64,000 nt of DNA, taken from Rhizobium sp. SG_E_25_P2 (GTDB taxonomy: Bacteria > Pseudomonadota > Alphaproteobacteria > Rhizobiales > Rhizobiaceae). The notes below the pieces were generated by a model. The model saw nothing but the letters and a program-made list of their open reading frames with translations. It did no database searches and was not told the origin of the DNA. The stretch lies in contig NZ_JARXVM010000001.1 of the NCBI RefSeq assembly GCF_029892285.1, positions 1 through 64,000 on the forward strand. The letters are read 5' to 3'. Numbering within the stretch: position 1 is the first letter of the stretch; each line of letters opens with the position of its first letter. Both the position numbers and the translations under genes were made by a program. Shown in pieces: positions 35,174 through 43,655 of this stretch.

Positions 35174-36058
35174 TCATGCCTGGTTCTTGACGCCGGCGCT
35201 CTTGTGGCGCTCGGACAACAGAGCCAGTGCGCCGGCCGCCACGATGAACCCAGCCCCGCCGAATACATGCCATTGCGGTTTGTCGCCCCAGATGACGTAA
35301 CCGAGGACGAACGCCCAGACCAGCGACGTGTATTCGAATGGCGCAAGCAGCGAGACCGGCGCGCGACGAATGCTCTCGAAATAGGCGAACTGGGCGACGC
35401 CCGCAAAAATTCCGACGCCCGCCATCAAGGCCAGGCTCATAAAGCTGATCGGCATCCAAAGAAAGACACAGGCGGCTCCCGTCATCAGGATGAAGAAGCC
35501 GCTGGAAATCGCCATTTGCACCAGCGTTCGTTCCGCCATCGCCGTCTTGCGCAGCAGAATGGCCGAAAGCGCCCAAAACACCGCCGCCGAAAAGGCCAGC
35601 ATGACCGGACGCGACACGCCCAACCCATCGGCAAATGGGTCGCTTGCCAGCAGCACGCCGACAAAGCCCACCCCGACCGCGAGCCATCGCAAGGGCGGCA
35701 CATGTTCTTTCAACATCGGCGCGGCGAGCAGCGTCACGATGACGGGCGAGGCGTAGTAGATCGTGGTCAGTTGCGCCAGTCCGAGATCGCGCGAAGCGGT
35801 GTAGAAGGTCAACCACGCAAGAAGCAGCAGCACGTTCCGCGACAGCATGGGAAACAACACCGGCGAGCGCGCCATGGCGACCGGCAGTTTCCTGCCGCCG
35901 ACCGCGAGGCACAAAGCCAGGATCACCACGCTGCGGACGAACAGGATCTGAGCGATCGGCAGCCCCGCCGCCAACAGCTTGACCGACGCATCCTGCATGG
36001 AGAAGAGGAAATAGGCGAAAACAGTCAGCGCCACGCCGGACAACACAGTCTTGTTCAC
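35174..36058 (-). CDS. EamA/DMT-family transporter
   Basis: Integral membrane protein of 294 aa with ten predicted helices in two five-helix EamA repeats (first ending near residue 140, second from FSAAVFWALSAILL to AGFIVAAGALALL). The family exports or imports small metabolites such as amino acids, purines or S-adenosylmethionine. Conserved proline/glycine helix features such as AQFAYFESIRRAPVS fit the RhaT/EamA group. The substrate is unknown. Confidence 0.88.
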   Translation of the reverse strand: MNKTVLSGVALTVFAYFLFSMQDASVKLLAAGLPIAQILFVRSVVILALCLAVGGRKLPVAMARSPVLFPMLSRNVLLLLAWLTFYTASRDLGLAQLTTIYYASPVIVTLLAAPMLKEHVPPLRWLAVGVGFVGVLLASDPFADGLGVSRPVMLAFSAAVFWALSAILLRKTAMAERTLVQMAISSGFFILMTGAACVFLWMPISFMSLALMAGVGIFAGVAQFAYFESIRRAPVSLLAPFEYTSLVWAFVLGYVIWGDKPQWHVFGGAGFIVAAGALALLSERHKSAGVKNQA

Positions 36059-36166
36059 GACGGCCTCGCTAGATCACGATTCACAGCGCCAAAGCTCATT
36101 AACGCCGGGCGGCGGAACCAGCACAAGCTAAAATTTTCGGGGCTCACGCCAACTCGCACGAATGCG

Positions 36167-37147
36167 TCAGCGGAAGCGCGTTTCCCCGAGCGGCGCGCCG
36201 CGCGCACGCGCCGCAGCGATTGCCGCGCGCTGGGCCGGCACGATTTCCACCAGCGGGGCAAGTAGCGGGGAGATATTGGGATAGGCCCAATCGCGGTCCG
36301 GCCCGATCAGACGCACGGCGCCGCCAGCGCTGCGGATATCCTCGGCAAGAGCGAGATTGGAGGCGAGATCGATATCCTTCGGCGCAAAGCCTAACACCTG
36401 GACGCCGTCATTCATCGCCTCGATCGGGCCATGGCGAAAGATACCGCCGGTCATGGGCGTCGCCGACATGCGGGCAAATTCATGAAACCACAGCGCGGCT
36501 GCACGGGCGGATCCCACAGAAGGGCCGCGGCCGAGCAGATAGAGCGGGCCGCCTGACGCCGGGAAATCGCTTTCCATAGGCGCGCCAACAAGCGCCTCGA
36601 CCGCCTGCAACGCCGGTTCAAAATCACCACGCTCCAGCAGTCCGGGCCGCCCCGATAGCGACAGCAACACCGCCATAGCGCCCATATAGGTTTGCACGGC
36701 AAAAATTGTGTCGCGCGGGCTGCCGACGATCAGCGGCAGATGCGCGCGGCGGGCGAGCGCGCCCGGCTCCTCATTGGTGACGCCGATGGTGATGGCGTTC
36801 AACTCGGTCATCGCATCCAGCAGTTCGACCGTCTCGTTGGTCTGACCAGACTGAGATATGACAACGACCACGGCATTGCGGCAAAGCAGCAAGCGATGCC
36901 GGACGAGTTCGCCCGTCTCGATCAGATTGGCGTTCACACCCATGGCGGAGAGGTGATAGACGAGAGGCACCGCGACATGGAAAGAGGCGCCCATGCCGGT
37001 GACGATGACCGGCCGTCCGCTGAGAACCGTTGCCCGCGCGCCATCCAGCGCCATCCGGCCTTCACTGAACATTCGGTCCAGAACGATCGACAGCGCCTGA
37101 GGTTGATCCTGGACATCGCGTTCGACAGTTCTAGGCGTTTTGGACAT
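36167..37147 (-). CDS. SIS-domain sugar-phosphate isomerase/deaminase-like protein
   Basis: Protein of 326 aa with two SIS domains: VIVTGMGASFHVAVPLVYHL and VVISQSGQTNETVELLDAM in the first, YLLGRGPSVGSARAAALWFHE in the second, with GGIFRHGPIEAM near the end. It is a paralogue of NagB-II/GlmS isomerase domains. No kinase or transporter for amino sugars is adjacent, so its substrate is uncertain. The open frame continues upstream to 37426, but ATG 37147 (MSKTPRTVERD) fits the family better; the ribosome site is weak (AAGG). 170 nt separate it from the amidase gene. Confidence 0.8.
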   Translation of the reverse strand: MSKTPRTVERDVQDQPQALSIVLDRMFSEGRMALDGARATVLSGRPVIVTGMGASFHVAVPLVYHLSAMGVNANLIETGELVRHRLLLCRNAVVVVISQSGQTNETVELLDAMTELNAITIGVTNEEPGALARRAHLPLIVGSPRDTIFAVQTYMGAMAVLLSLSGRPGLLERGDFEPALQAVEALVGAPMESDFPASGGPLYLLGRGPSVGSARAAALWFHEFARMSATPMTGGIFRHGPIEAMNDGVQVLGFAPKDIDLASNLALAEDIRSAGGAVRLIGPDRDWAYPNISPLLAPLVEIVPAQRAAIAAARARGAPLGETRFR

Positions 37148-37316
37148 GAAGACAGGGCCTTTGCATATCGGGCTTTGGCGGCGGCAAGACGCATGCCGGC
37201 AGCTTTCGCCAGAAATAGCGGAAAGTCGAAACGAACACAAAGCGCGCAGGCGCATGTGACATATGCAGGAAATGCAGCCATTCGGCCTTGAGTTCCACGG
37301 TCTCCCGTCCGCAGGC

Positions 37317-38726
37317 TTATCCGAACAACGCTTCGATGGCGCCGCCAATGGCCAGGACCTGTTCGTCCTGGAAACGGTGGCCGACGATCTGCAATCCGAC
37401 CGGCAACCCCGCCTCCGCGACGCCAACCGGTATCGATAGAGCCGGACTTTGGGGCAGAAGATTGAAAGGACAGGTCATGTCGAGCCCCCTCAACCGGCCA
37501 TGCTCGTCCTCGCCGATATAGTCGTCATCAATGCGGTCGACGCTGGGCGCGGAGATGGCGCATGTTGGACAGAGCAGAGCCTCACGGCCATGGAGAACCG
37601 CAGCGAGCCTCTGCCACATATCGGTCCTGAGATGTTCGATTCGCTTGATGTCGACGGCGTTCAGCGTCAGTCCGCGCTCGATGATCTTGACGATTTCGGG
37701 GTCCATTCGGCCGCGAAAGGGTTCGAGCCGATCGCCAAAAAAGCCAGCCATGAACACGCACCAGAGATCGTACCAGCGATCGTTGACGGCGCGCGTCCAG
37801 CCAAGATCGACCTCATCAACGATCGCGCCGGCTGCGCGCATACGCTCGATGGCCTCGTCGACCGCATGGCGGACGCCGGGCTCGATGCGGTAATAGCCCA
37901 GATCATATGACAGCGCGAAATGGCGACCACGGAGATCGAGAGGGCTGCTGCTGGCGCTATCGAAACCGATCGGCGCGGACGAGATATCTTCGTCACTCGG
38001 TCCCGACGCTGCGGCCATAAAGGCGACCGCGTCTTGTATGCGGCGCGCAAGCGGACCGAAATGCGAGATATTGTCGAACTGGCTCGGCAGGATGGTCATG
38101 GGGATACGGCCGAGGCTCGGCTTGAGACCGACAACGCCGCAGAAGGCGGCGGGGATGCGCACTGAGCCGCCCATATCGGTGCCTTCGGCAAAGGGCACGA
38201 CGCCCGTGGCCACCGCCACCGCCGACCCACCCGAGGAGCCGCCGGAGGTTCGCGACAGATCCCAGGGATTGCGGGTGACCCCGAAACGGGGGCTGACGGT
38301 GAAGCTCGAAAAGGCGAATTCCGGCGTCGTCGTCTTGCCCATCAGGATCGCGCCGGCCGCTTCCAGCCGCCGGACCACAAGAGCGCTTTCCTCGGGGACC
38401 CAGTCCCCTGATGACCAGGAGCCGAGCGTGGTGATATCGCCCTTGGTGGGAGTCAGATCCTTGGCGGCGAAAGGCACGCCGAGCAGCGCGCCGATCGCTT
38501 CGCCCCGCGCCACGGCGGCATCGGTTGTTTTGGCTGCCGCCATCGCCTGGTCTTCACGGATCAATGCAAAGCAGTTGGCGGCGTCCTGGGCAATGTGCGC
38601 CCGGCGGAGGCTTTCGGCCATGAGATCCACGGCTTTCAGGCGGCCCGACCGCACGCCCTCGGCGATTTCGGTGGCCGGAAGATCGAGCGCATGGCGATCG
38701 AAAGTGATTTTGATTGCCTTTTGCAT
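37317..38726 (-). CDS. Amidase-signature family hydrolase
   Basis: Protein of 469 aa with the Ser-cisSer-Lys triad of the amidase signature family: Lys89 in GVPFAAKD, the serines of GGSSGGS (162-168), and Ser188 in DMGGSVRIPA. It hydrolyses an amide, substrate unknown. The C-terminal part ends LPVGLQIVGHRFQDEQVL, typical of the group. ATG 38726 is preferred over 38744 by family length. Divergent from a LuxR-type regulator 60 bp away, whose downstream neighbour is an APC permease; the three may serve uptake and hydrolysis of one amide or polyamine derivative. Confidence 0.88.
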   Translation of the reverse strand: MQKAIKITFDRHALDLPATEIAEGVRSGRLKAVDLMAESLRRAHIAQDAANCFALIREDQAMAAAKTTDAAVARGEAIGALLGVPFAAKDLTPTKGDITTLGSWSSGDWVPEESALVVRRLEAAGAILMGKTTTPEFAFSSFTVSPRFGVTRNPWDLSRTSGGSSGGSAVAVATGVVPFAEGTDMGGSVRIPAAFCGVVGLKPSLGRIPMTILPSQFDNISHFGPLARRIQDAVAFMAAASGPSDEDISSAPIGFDSASSSPLDLRGRHFALSYDLGYYRIEPGVRHAVDEAIERMRAAGAIVDEVDLGWTRAVNDRWYDLWCVFMAGFFGDRLEPFRGRMDPEIVKIIERGLTLNAVDIKRIEHLRTDMWQRLAAVLHGREALLCPTCAISAPSVDRIDDDYIGEDEHGRLRGLDMTCPFNLLPQSPALSIPVGVAEAGLPVGLQIVGHRFQDEQVLAIGGAIEALFG

Positions 38727-38785
38727 GAGAGAGTTCCAAAGCATCCCGGAAGCGATGATGCGTCCTGAGGTCGGGGGTGAAGCGG

Positions 38786-39553
38786 ATGGATCAATCCGCG
38801 ACGGTGAATGAGGCGAGGTTCAGTGCTTTCGCGACGGCGCTTGCTGCGGCTGTGACGGCGATCGGAGAGACGGCATTCCCCGATCTCCTGGCGCAAGCGC
38901 TTCAGACGCTGGCCCCCTTCGGCATGATGAACGGCTTTTACTACACGTCCGACGGCAAAGCTGGCGATCTTCACAATCTGCATGACCGCAAACGCCAGGG
39001 CGTGATCGTCGATCATTATCTCGACGGCGCCTATGTGCTCGACCCGTTTTACGACGCCGTTGGAAACGATAAAAGCGAGCGTCTGCTGGCCATGCGGGCG
39101 CTCGCCCCAGATGACTTCTTCGACAGCGAATATTTCCGCCGGCACTATCGGACGACCGGGATCATCGACGAACTGGGGTTCGTTCTCGACCTCGGCCCCA
39201 CATCCGTCGCCGTCCTGTCGGTGTCGCGGATGAAAGGCGAACCGCTTTTCGGCGCCGAAGAGATCAGCCTTATCGGCCTGTTCACGCCGCTCGTCTGCGC
39301 CACCGCGCGGCGTCATTGGCGCGGAACGGGAGACAATACCGAGGCAACCAGCGGCCGCGCGCGCATCGCGCATCCGCTTCTGACCAAGCGGGAAACCGAA
39401 ATCGTCACCCTGATCCTCAAAGGCCATTCCAACCTCTCGATTTCGGCCGTTCTCGATCTGTCGCCGAACACGGTCAAAGTGCATCGGCGGCAGATCTATG
39501 CGAAGCTGAAGATCTCCAGTCAGGCGGAACTTTTCCATCTGTTTCTCGCCTGA
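38786..39553 (+). CDS. LuxR-family regulator
   Basis: Protein of 255 aa. The C-terminal HTH (about residues 190-250) reads LTKRETEIVTLILKGHSNLSISAVLDLSPNTVKVHRRQIYAKL in segments typical of LuxR/FixJ. The N-terminal 180 residues have no phosphorylation-site receiver and no clear acyl-homoserine-lactone domain; aromatic-rich FGMMNGFYYTSDG and DGAYVLDPFYDAV suggest a small-molecule sensor. ATG 38786 (GGGGGTGA upstream) is preferred over GTG 38777. It is divergent from the amidase and convergent with the APC permease, so probably regulates one or both. Confidence 0.83.
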   Translation: MDQSATVNEARFSAFATALAAAVTAIGETAFPDLLAQALQTLAPFGMMNGFYYTSDGKAGDLHNLHDRKRQGVIVDHYLDGAYVLDPFYDAVGNDKSERLLAMRALAPDDFFDSEYFRRHYRTTGIIDELGFVLDLGPTSVAVLSVSRMKGEPLFGAEEISLIGLFTPLVCATARRHWRGTGDNTEATSGRARIAHPLLTKRETEIVTLILKGHSNLSISAVLDLSPNTVKVHRRQIYAKLKISSQAELFHLFLA

Positions 39554-39570
39554 CCGAAGTTTTTCCCGGT

Positions 39571-40902
39571 TTATTCGGCAAAATCCATCTCTGGCGGGGC
39601 CTTGCGCAGTCCACCCGTCAGGTAAACGAGATAGACGGCGCCGATGGCCAGCCAGGCGAGGCCCAGAACCTTCGCGTTCCCGTCGAGATTGCCGAGCAGG
39701 TAGAGATCGCACACCGCCGCGACGGCGGGAACAACCAGTCCTATCAGGACGCCCGAAGCCCGCACCTGCGCCTCGCCGCGCAGATAGAGCGAAATCACCG
39801 AAAGATTGACGGCGGTGAAAGCGAGGAAAGCGCCGAAATTGATGAAGGAGGTCGAGGTGGTGATGTCCATGAACAGCGCCAGCAGACCGACGACGCCGAC
39901 CATGACCAGATTGATCACCGGCGTGCGCCAGCGCGGATGAAGCCGCGCGAAGATCGCCTTCGGCAGCACATCGTCGCGGCCCATGGCGAAGAGCAGCCGT
40001 CCGACGCTCGCCTGGGCGGCGAGGCCCGAGGTGAACTGCGCCACAATGAGGGTGGCGAGGAAGATCGCCACAAACGCGTCGCCGCCGATCTTGGCTGCGA
40101 TTTCGGTGGCGGCGGAATCGACAGACTGGAAAACCGCGCCGGGATGGGCGAGCTGCGTGACATAGGACGACAGCACGAAGATCGCCCCGCCGGCCACCGC
40201 CGTGATCAGGATTGCCCTGGGCATGGTGCGCGCGGGATTACGGGTTTCCTCGGTCAGCGTCGAGACGGCGTCGAAACCGAGGAAGGAATAGGCCGCGATC
40301 GCCGCGCCGGCGATGGAGGCCGAGAAGGGCACATCAGCCTTGAAGAATGGCTCGACCGACAGCAGGCCGCCCGGGCCTTGGGCCGCTACAACATACCGCG
40401 CCGCCAGCGCCACGAAGGCGATGAGCACGACGAGCTGCACAGCCATCAGGATCAGATTGACGCGGCTTGCGAACACGACGCCAACGAGATTGACCAGAGT
40501 GGTCAGAAGGATAAAGGCCAGGATCCAGACAAAGGCCGGCACATCCGGAAAGGCGGACGACAGATAAGCTCCGCCGATCAACCAGATGACCATCGGCAGG
40601 AAGAAATAGTCGAGCAGCACCGCCCAGCCGACCAGAAAGCCGACATGGCCGTTCAGCGAGCGGCGAGCGTAGGTGTAGGCGGAGCCCGCGACGGGATAGA
40701 CGCGCGCCATCACGCCATAGCTGATGGCGGTCAGGAGAATGGCGCCGGCAGCGATCAGATAGGCCATCGGCGTGGTGCCGCCGCTGGTGGTCGCAAGCGC
40801 GCCGAATGTGCCGAACACGATCATCGGCGTCATGTAAGCAAGGCCGAACAGAACGACCGACCACAGGCCGAGCGCGCGTTCGAGTTTGATAGGCTGGTTC
40901 AT
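39571..40902 (-). CDS. APC-family amino acid/polyamine permease
   Basis: Membrane protein of 443 aa with about twelve helices, beginning LGLWSVVLFGLAYMTPM and containing the APC signature PVAGSAYTYARRSLNGHVGF and FLGFDAVSTLTEETRNP. It is closest in pattern to PuuP-type putrescine importers. GGAGG lies before the ATG. Upstream there is a perfect 12-bp inverted repeat (41004-41035) that may be its operator. Confidence 0.9.
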   Translation of the reverse strand: MNQPIKLERALGLWSVVLFGLAYMTPMIVFGTFGALATTSGGTTPMAYLIAAGAILLTAISYGVMARVYPVAGSAYTYARRSLNGHVGFLVGWAVLLDYFFLPMVIWLIGGAYLSSAFPDVPAFVWILAFILLTTLVNLVGVVFASRVNLILMAVQLVVLIAFVALAARYVVAAQGPGGLLSVEPFFKADVPFSASIAGAAIAAYSFLGFDAVSTLTEETRNPARTMPRAILITAVAGGAIFVLSSYVTQLAHPGAVFQSVDSAATEIAAKIGGDAFVAIFLATLIVAQFTSGLAAQASVGRLLFAMGRDDVLPKAIFARLHPRWRTPVINLVMVGVVGLLALFMDITTSTSFINFGAFLAFTAVNLSVISLYLRGEAQVRASGVLIGLVVPAVAAVCDLYLLGNLDGNAKVLGLAWLAIGAVYLVYLTGGLRKAPPEMDFAE

Positions 40903-41003
40903 CTTCGCCTCCGGAGTTTTTCTTGGCGCCGTTTGGCGCAGTCCTTCGAATGCCTCTCCCGTAGCGAGCGAGGCAGGCGGCGATGATGTCGAAAATGCGG
41001 CAA

Positions 41004-41035
41004 CGGCGACATAACACCAAGGGGTTATGTCGCCG
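41004..41035. promoter_or_regulatory. 12-bp inverted repeat upstream of the APC permease
   Basis: CGGCGACATAAC (41004-41015) pairs with GTTATGTCGCCG (41024-41035) around ACCAAGGG. It lies 102 bp upstream of the permease start and 65 bp after the end of the CoA-transferase gene, which is transcribed towards it. It can be an operator (for the LuxR regulator, for example) or the terminator of the CoA-transferase gene; there is no T-run. Confidence 0.5.
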
Positions 41036-41099
41036 CATCAGGCCTTCATCTCACGAAGGGGTTGCCCGCTTCGCGCAGGCCAAAGGAGGAGTCTAGTGA

Positions 41100-42293
41100 T
41101 CACACCTCGCTTGCGGCAATCACGCCCTGGGCGAGCAACTGGTCGATCCGCGCCTCGTCATAACCGGCTTCCTTGAGAATCTCGCGGCTGTGCTCGCCGG
41201 CAAGCGGCGCGCCGCGCTCGACAACAGACGGCGTCTTGGAGAATCGGATCGGAAAACCGGGGGTCTTCACGCGTCCTTCGGTCGGGTGATCATACTCGAC
41301 GAAGGAGCCGTTATGCTTGATTTGCGGATCGTCGACGAGATCGGCGTAACCATAGACAGGTCCACACCAGATGTCGGCGGCGCGCAGCAGGTCCAGCCAT
41401 TCCGCTGAGGTCTTGGTCTTCAGCCTGTCGCGCGTCTTGGCGAAGATCTCGTCGCGGCGACTCCAGGTGTCGACCTCATCATTCATGGTCAGGAAACTGT
41501 CCTCGCCGATTACCTCGCCCAGCGTCTTGAGCTTGGGGAAAGCGACGATGATGAATCCGTCGGATGTAGCGAAGGCGCCATAGGGCGCGCGGATATAGAC
41601 ATGGGCATGCGGCTCGGACGAACGCTTCTGCTCTTTCTTGCCGACTGTGAAAACCGAAAGCTCCTGCATCTGGATGGTGGTGATGGCGTCGAGCATGTTG
41701 ACCTGCACCAACTGCCCCTCACCTGTGCGCTCGCGATGCAGCAGGGCTGCGAGCACGCCTTCGAAGGCAGTGTAGGCGGTGATGGCGTCGACCAGATATT
41801 GGCCGGCGGCGGTAGGCGGCTCGCCTTCGCGGCCCGCCGACAGCATGGCGCCGGACATGCCCTGCAATACGAGATCCTGGCCGGGACGGTCGACATAGGG
41901 GCCCGTCTCGCCATAGCCCGACATCGAGACATAGATGATGGAAGGATTGATCGCCGACAGGCTCTCGTAATCTACGCCCAGCCGCTTGGCGACGCCCGGC
42001 CGATAGTTCTGCAGAAAGACATCGCTGTCGCGCACGAGATCCATCAGGATCGCCTTGCCTTCGGGGGATTTGAGATCCACCGCGAGCGAGCGCTTGTTGC
42101 GGTTCAGCGACAGAAACGAAACATTGACACGGTTGCCGCTCGCGCCGCCCGCCGAAACATGCCGCTGCCATTCGCCGGTGACAGGCTCCACCTTGACCAC
42201 GTCGGCGCCGAGATCGCCCAGACGCTGGGCCGCGAACGGCCCCGCCATGGCGATCGAACAATCGAGGACACGGTAACCGCTGAGAACGCCCAT
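41100..42293 (-). CDS. CaiB/BaiF-family CoA-transferase
   Basis: Family III CoA-transferase of 397 aa. Blocks: GYRVLDCSIAMAGPFAAQRLGD, GADVVKVEPV, LNRNKRSLAVDLK, YVSMSGYGETGPY, and RPGQDLVLQGMSG with the aspartate that carries the acyl group. It moves CoA between carboxylic acids; substrate unknown. GGGAGGAA before ATG 42293 decides the start. It follows the LacI regulator gene by 108 nt in the same direction and may be its target. Confidence 0.9.
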   Translation of the reverse strand: MGVLSGYRVLDCSIAMAGPFAAQRLGDLGADVVKVEPVTGEWQRHVSAGGASGNRVNVSFLSLNRNKRSLAVDLKSPEGKAILMDLVRDSDVFLQNYRPGVAKRLGVDYESLSAINPSIIYVSMSGYGETGPYVDRPGQDLVLQGMSGAMLSAGREGEPPTAAGQYLVDAITAYTAFEGVLAALLHRERTGEGQLVQVNMLDAITTIQMQELSVFTVGKKEQKRSSEPHAHVYIRAPYGAFATSDGFIIVAFPKLKTLGEVIGEDSFLTMNDEVDTWSRRDEIFAKTRDRLKTKTSAEWLDLLRAADIWCGPVYGYADLVDDPQIKHNGSFVEYDHPTEGRVKTPGFPIRFSKTPSVVERGAPLAGEHSREILKEAGYDEARIDQLLAQGVIAASEV

Positions 42294-42401
42294 AAATTCC
42301 TCCCGAAGATCATCTTGATTGCCGCCAAGCCTACCGGCATCCGCGCCAAGGTCAAGAGTGAGCGCTAACATTTTTGATGTGTTCTTCCCGACCTTGATGT
42401 T

Positions 42402-43445
42402 TCAAGCACTTTGCCGGATGACGAGTTCATAGCCGACGTCTACGCGTTTTTCGGCCGGCGCCTGGCCAAGCATGGCGGCCAGCAGCATTTCGCCCGCCTT
42501 GCGGCCAATGTCGGAAGCGGGAATCCGGATCGTGGTCAGAGCGGGGTTGAGATGGCGCGCCAGTTCGAAATCGCCGAAACCGGTGATCGCCAGCGCGCCA
42601 GGCACAGAAATCCCGCGCCGCTGGCTGGTCAATAGCGCGCCAGACGCCAGAATATCGCTGGAAAAGACCAGGGCGTCAGCGTCGGGGAAATCCCGGAGCG
42701 CACGTTCGAACAGCCGCGCGCCCGCCTCCATGTCGGATCCCCGATCTTGTTCCAGAACCAGCCTGGGTTCAATCTCGGGGATTAGCGCACGCATCGCCTC
42801 GACAAAGCCGTCGCGGCGTTCCTCGGCGCGAACATCGCCATGGATCAAAGCGCCGCAAAACACGATGCGCCGCCGCCCCCGGCCCAACAGATGCTCGATG
42901 AGGGATTGCATCGGTTTACGGTTGGAAAAGCCGACGACGCCATCAAGCGGGTGATCGACAAGATCCCAACCTTCCACCACCGGAATAGCCGCCCGCTTCA
43001 ACAGAGCGGTGGTCTGCCGGCTATGCCGGGCGCCGATGATGAAGATCCCGTCGGGGCGTCGGCCAAGCAGGCCTCGGATGACTTTCTCTTCGCGGTCGGG
43101 GTCGTAATTGGTGGCGCCGAGAAAAATCTGATAGCCGCCGGCATCGAGAACGTCGGAAAAACTCTGGATCGTATCGGCGAAAACCGAAGCGGAGATGGTG
43201 GGAATAATTGCTGCAACCGTACGGCTGCGCTGGGACGCGAGATGGCTTGCGGCAAGATTGTGCACATAGTGCGTGCCAGCGATGGCCGCGCGAATGGCTT
43301 CGGCGGTTTTTTCCGTCACCGTGTCCGGGGAACGGAGAAATCGCGAGACCGTCTGCATGGACACATCGGCGACGCGGGCGACGTCCGCCATGGTCGCAGC
43401 CTCGCTCTTGCGGCGCGGCCGGCGTTTCGGCGTCTCCTTTTCCAT
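42402..43445 (-). CDS. LacI-family transcriptional regulator
   Basis: Protein of 347 aa. Helix-turn-helix at about residues 18-40 (MADVARVADVSMQTVSRFLR) then the hinge and a periplasmic-binding-type effector domain (VAAIIPTISASVFADTIQSF, GFSNRKPMQSL, ALAITGFGDFELARHLNP). A short basic lead KETPKRRPRRK precedes the HTH. The effector is probably a sugar or sugar acid. ATG 43445 is preferred; the open frame runs on upstream without homology. Divergent from the GGDEF-EAL gene with a palindrome between. Confidence 0.9.
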   Translation of the reverse strand: MEKETPKRRPRRKSEAATMADVARVADVSMQTVSRFLRSPDTVTEKTAEAIRAAIAGTHYVHNLAASHLASQRSRTVAAIIPTISASVFADTIQSFSDVLDAGGYQIFLGATNYDPDREEKVIRGLLGRRPDGIFIIGARHSRQTTALLKRAAIPVVEGWDLVDHPLDGVVGFSNRKPMQSLIEHLLGRGRRRIVFCGALIHGDVRAEERRDGFVEAMRALIPEIEPRLVLEQDRGSDMEAGARLFERALRDFPDADALVFSSDILASGALLTSQRRGISVPGALAITGFGDFELARHLNPALTTIRIPASDIGRKAGEMLLAAMLGQAPAEKRVDVGYELVIRQSA

Positions 43446-43545
43446 CAGACCTCTTGCCTCGTTTCGCCCAAAATCAGCTCCATGCCAGTTGCTGAGGCTT
43501 GCAACAAATGGAGGCGCTGCGCAACTCGCTCGCACAAGCCAAGAT

Positions 43546-43562
43546 TTCACGCGCCGCGTGAA
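43546..43562. promoter_or_regulatory. 17-bp palindrome between lacI-type and GGDEF genes
   Basis: TTCACGCG-C-CGCGTGAA, eight-base arms around one base, in the 210-bp divergent intergenic region about 100 bp from each start. A LacI-type dimer could bind it; autoregulation is inference. Confidence 0.5.
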
Positions 43563-43655
43563 CGGATTGTTTAGGTCGTAGGACGATGATCCATCTTTCT
43601 TAACGCAGGACGCATTCATGCCATGCAGCACCGAACGGATCAGTGAGCCAACGGC

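Noticed and set aside
39316-40986. 556-codon rightward frame opposite the APC permease
   Set aside because: Gln/Arg/Asp/His-rich translation without hydrophobic core, mirror of a membrane protein gene.
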